This document shows, piece by piece, positions 24,374 through 26,166 of a stretch of 26,166 nucleotides of DNA (position 1 is the first letter of the stretch; each line of letters opens with the position of its first letter). The stretch is from a virus, in the IMG/VR virus record IMGVR_UViG_3300025887_002434, positions 1-26,166 of that record. One strand, given 5' to 3'. The notes beneath the pieces were generated by a model that was given only the letters and a program-made list of their open reading frames with translations, was not told the origin of the DNA and did no database searches. The position numbers and the translations under genes were made by a program.

Positions 24374-25462
24374 ATGATCTTTACACTTAATGGCTCCGTC
24401 GATGAATTAGCGGCTCTGCCAGATGATGAAGTCGAGAACCTTTTTACCATACTCCTGGATGCCGATCGGTCAGGTCGACATTTGGTCGTCATTGAGCGTG
24501 GTGTCTGTAGCTGGGGCGTCGAAAATCTTGATTTATCTGGCCAAAACAGGACACATCTTCGCGGGCTACGAGAGCAATATGCCACACGCGGAAACATCGA
24601 AAGATACGCGGGCTCCTACCTAGAGGTTGTAGTTGGCGATTGTCCTGTCATCAAAGTCGATGACTATTTCAAGATTGGTCACAGTAGCTTCATTTCAGGT
24701 GACTACGCGACATCTAAGACAAAGATGGTCGTCGAAAACCTGAAGGCGGATAGCAAGCTTTATGAATATTTGTTTAACGTCGCAATAAAGCAGACTGTTG
24801 TTCCAAGCTTGGCTGTCGATTTTGTCATGGGCGGAGGCAATACGACGGTCACGGTTTTCGAGGCGGAAATTGAAAAGCACAGGGTTTCTATTTGTGCTGT
24901 TGATACCGACAGAATTTCACCATGTGATCTACTTGGCGAAACAGCGAAAAAAGTAAAAAATAGACATTCCAAAAGGAACTTGCAGCCAAGCGACCCCGCA
25001 ACTGCCTATGTCGGCATTGCAATTGAAACGATCGGGCATGAGTTGGAGAACTATATACCTTTGTCAGCCATAAAACTACTCGACTGCTTTCTTTGTCATG
25101 CTAGTCTTGACAATTTCGTTTCTCAGGAAACTTATGAGGACTCTCTGAATTGCTTCTGGCTCTACTTTGACACAAAGAAAGGGCTTGATGGGGCAAAGAT
25201 TCAGAAAAAAGTTGATGATGGGGTTAAACCGTCCAGCACCATCAGTTGGATTTGTGACAAAACGGGGACGCAGGAAACAGAGTTTGTTTCCCTGAAAATC
25301 CCTGGAATTGGAAGCTCGATCGTGGAGCATTTCCTGAAACATGATGCGGCCAAAGAGCGATATGTAGTGTTTAGCAGGACTGACTATTGGAAAACACTGT
25401 TCTTACGCCACTTTGAGAAACTACTTTGGTTCCTGGCCGCGCCTCAAGTCAGCCGTTCCTAA
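24374..25462 (+). CDS. Putative effector partner of the ATPase, TOPRIM/DUF4435-like core
   Basis: A 362-residue protein with no confident family. A beta strand ending VMGGGN (residues 151-156), a helix, then SICAVDTDR (D177-x-D179), and later GHELENYIP (residues 221-229) follow the order of DUF4435/TOPRIM-like proteins, where a strand-turn, a DxD and an E-N-Y element line the active site. The usual glutamate in the first motif is not obvious. The N-terminal 110 residues contain HLVVIERGVCSWGVENLDL and resemble nothing I know. It lies 12 bases after the ATPase stop in the same direction, so the two form an operon. Proposed role: nuclease-like effector controlled by the ATPase. The identification is inference. 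Confidence 0.65.
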   Translation: MIFTLNGSVDELAALPDDEVENLFTILLDADRSGRHLVVIERGVCSWGVENLDLSGQNRTHLRGLREQYATRGNIERYAGSYLEVVVGDCPVIKVDDYFKIGHSSFISGDYATSKTKMVVENLKADSKLYEYLFNVAIKQTVVPSLAVDFVMGGGNTTVTVFEAEIEKHRVSICAVDTDRISPCDLLGETAKKVKNRHSKRNLQPSDPATAYVGIAIETIGHELENYIPLSAIKLLDCFLCHASLDNFVSQETYEDSLNCFWLYFDTKKGLDGAKIQKKVDDGVKPSSTISWICDKTGTQETEFVSLKIPGIGSSIVEHFLKHDAAKERYVVFSRTDYWKTLFLRHFEKLLWFLAAPQVSRS

Positions 25463-26166
25463 CAACATTCTTAAGAATGGCATATGAGTTGCAATGAAAG
25501 GGAGAGTTGGGATGTGTGATCTCAGCGGTGTCGCTGAACAGCTATTTCATGGAGTCGTCAATCAAGTTACCTACATTTAGTTGAATTTGACCTGCTGCGA
25601 AGCTGGCGGTCGTTCGTCAGAGCTTCCGCAAATGACCGCTTTCGCGGCTTTGCGCAGCCATCTCGCAGTTGCAGCGAAAGTCCGGTTCCCTGAAGGTTTT
25701 TCGATGTGGGCCGCAGCACGACGTTGGCGGCCATGAGATGGCGGCCCACGTTGACAAACCTCGGAAGGAGGAAGCCGCGGGGGTCTTGGACCATCCTATG
25801 GGGAAAGTGCCCAGACGTTTAAGACAACGCCTGCATCAGGGGTGCGGCTGATGGTGTGCGCGGCGCGTGAGACGTGCGAGAGTGCGGTGCGTGCCCCCGG
25901 AATCGCTGAACAATTTGGCGTAGGCGCTATCGTATCTCGCGCCGAAGATGGCTGGGCGCAGCCTGTCGTGACCGGGTCTGCCGTGGGCGGCCGGTGATGG
26001 TCCGTGACATCTGACAGGCGGTGTGTCATGCGGCCTGCTGGTGCTGTCAGACAAATGCGAACCAGTCTCTGCAAGGACAGTGAGGCTGATCCTTATGCCG
26101 CACATAGGCCGCGCCACTCGGCAAGAGCGGCGGTTCGGTTGAGCTTGAAATTTGAGCGGCTGTAGA
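25463..26166. other. No supportable gene to the end of the window
   Basis: A 14-bp perfect palindrome, CATTCTTAAGAATG (25466-25479), follows the effector stop immediately. After about 25580 the sequence becomes GC-rich again and all open frames are short and mutually overlapping with no ribosome site or recognisable product, consistent with decayed host or mobile-element DNA. On the minus strand an open frame enters from the right edge and stops at 26093-26095 (last residues RTAALAEWRGLCAA). It could be the C-terminus of a gene outside the window but is too short to call. Confidence 0.5.

Noticed and set aside
25669-25851. 60-codon + strand frame near the right end
   Set aside because: Overlapped by equally long frames on the other strand, no ribosome site, and a sequence that looks like random translation.
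25796-26117. Two minus-strand frames of 92-93 codons at the right end
   Set aside because: Pro/Arg/His-rich translations typical of non-coding GC-rich DNA; they overlap each other in different frames.
1-26166. CRISPR arrays, rRNA genes, complete tRNA genes, integrase or excisionase genes
   Set aside because: None seen. No regularly spaced repeats of 25-40 bases, no cloverleaf-like sequence, and no tyrosine or serine recombinase motif in any convincing frame.

Overview
The window looks like a prophage and its accessory cargo in an alphaproteobacterium of the Rhodobacteraceae (Rhodobacter/Paracoccus/Roseobacter group). The structural genes are GC-rich. The tail-tip genes have the same order and families as the Rhodobacter capsulatus gene transfer agent (DUF2460, DUF2163, NlpC/P60 peptidase, TIM-barrel tail-tip protein). 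The accessory genes are visibly richer in A+T. No integrase, terminase or portal gene is present, so the element extends beyond the left edge and its ends are not defined here.

Layout. (1) Bases 1-5378: head completion and tail genes on the + strand: a lambda gpE-type major capsid protein, an FII-like head-tail joining protein, a DUF6441 protein, a tail-terminator-like protein, the tail tube protein and the tail assembly chaperone. The chaperone gene carries an A AAA AAC slippery heptamer that should yield a second, -1 frameshifted product ending at the tape-measure start, like lambda G/GT. The run is interrupted at 2040-3110 by an AT-richer HNH-type gene on the opposite strand, a moron. (2) 5371-15707: tape measure, GTA-like tail tip (four genes) and a DUF2793 tail fibre. 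(3) 15719-16948: a small membrane/coiled-coil protein, a strong intrinsic terminator, a peptidoglycan-binding plus CHAP-like endolysin, and a 55-residue holin-like protein. (4) 17256-20840: a two-gene operon on the - strand. An XRE-like protein overlaps by 20 bases a long RelA/SpoT homologue that has an intact (p)ppGpp hydrolase site, a degenerate synthetase site and a pentapeptide-repeat-like N-terminal extension. Four TTGCGYAA palindromes, three of them spaced exactly 10 bp apart, lie upstream. (5) 21323-22045: a conserved-looking protein of unknown function on the - strand. (6) 22160-22753: non-coding DNA with hairpins and a 168-bp element bounded by perfect 18-bp inverted repeats. (7) 22754-25462: a two-gene, defence-like cassette of an ABC/OLD-type ATPase and a protein with a TOPRIM/DUF4435-like core. 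(8) 25463 to the end: no supportable gene.

How the parts work together: regions 1-3 are the late morphogenesis and lysis programme. Regions 4-7 look like cargo that alters host physiology or phage resistance. The best candidates for an undescribed system are the XRE-like/RelA-SpoT operon, predicted to remove rather than make (p)ppGpp, and the ATPase/TOPRIM-like pair. Both functions are inferred from motifs read by eye. No database search was run.
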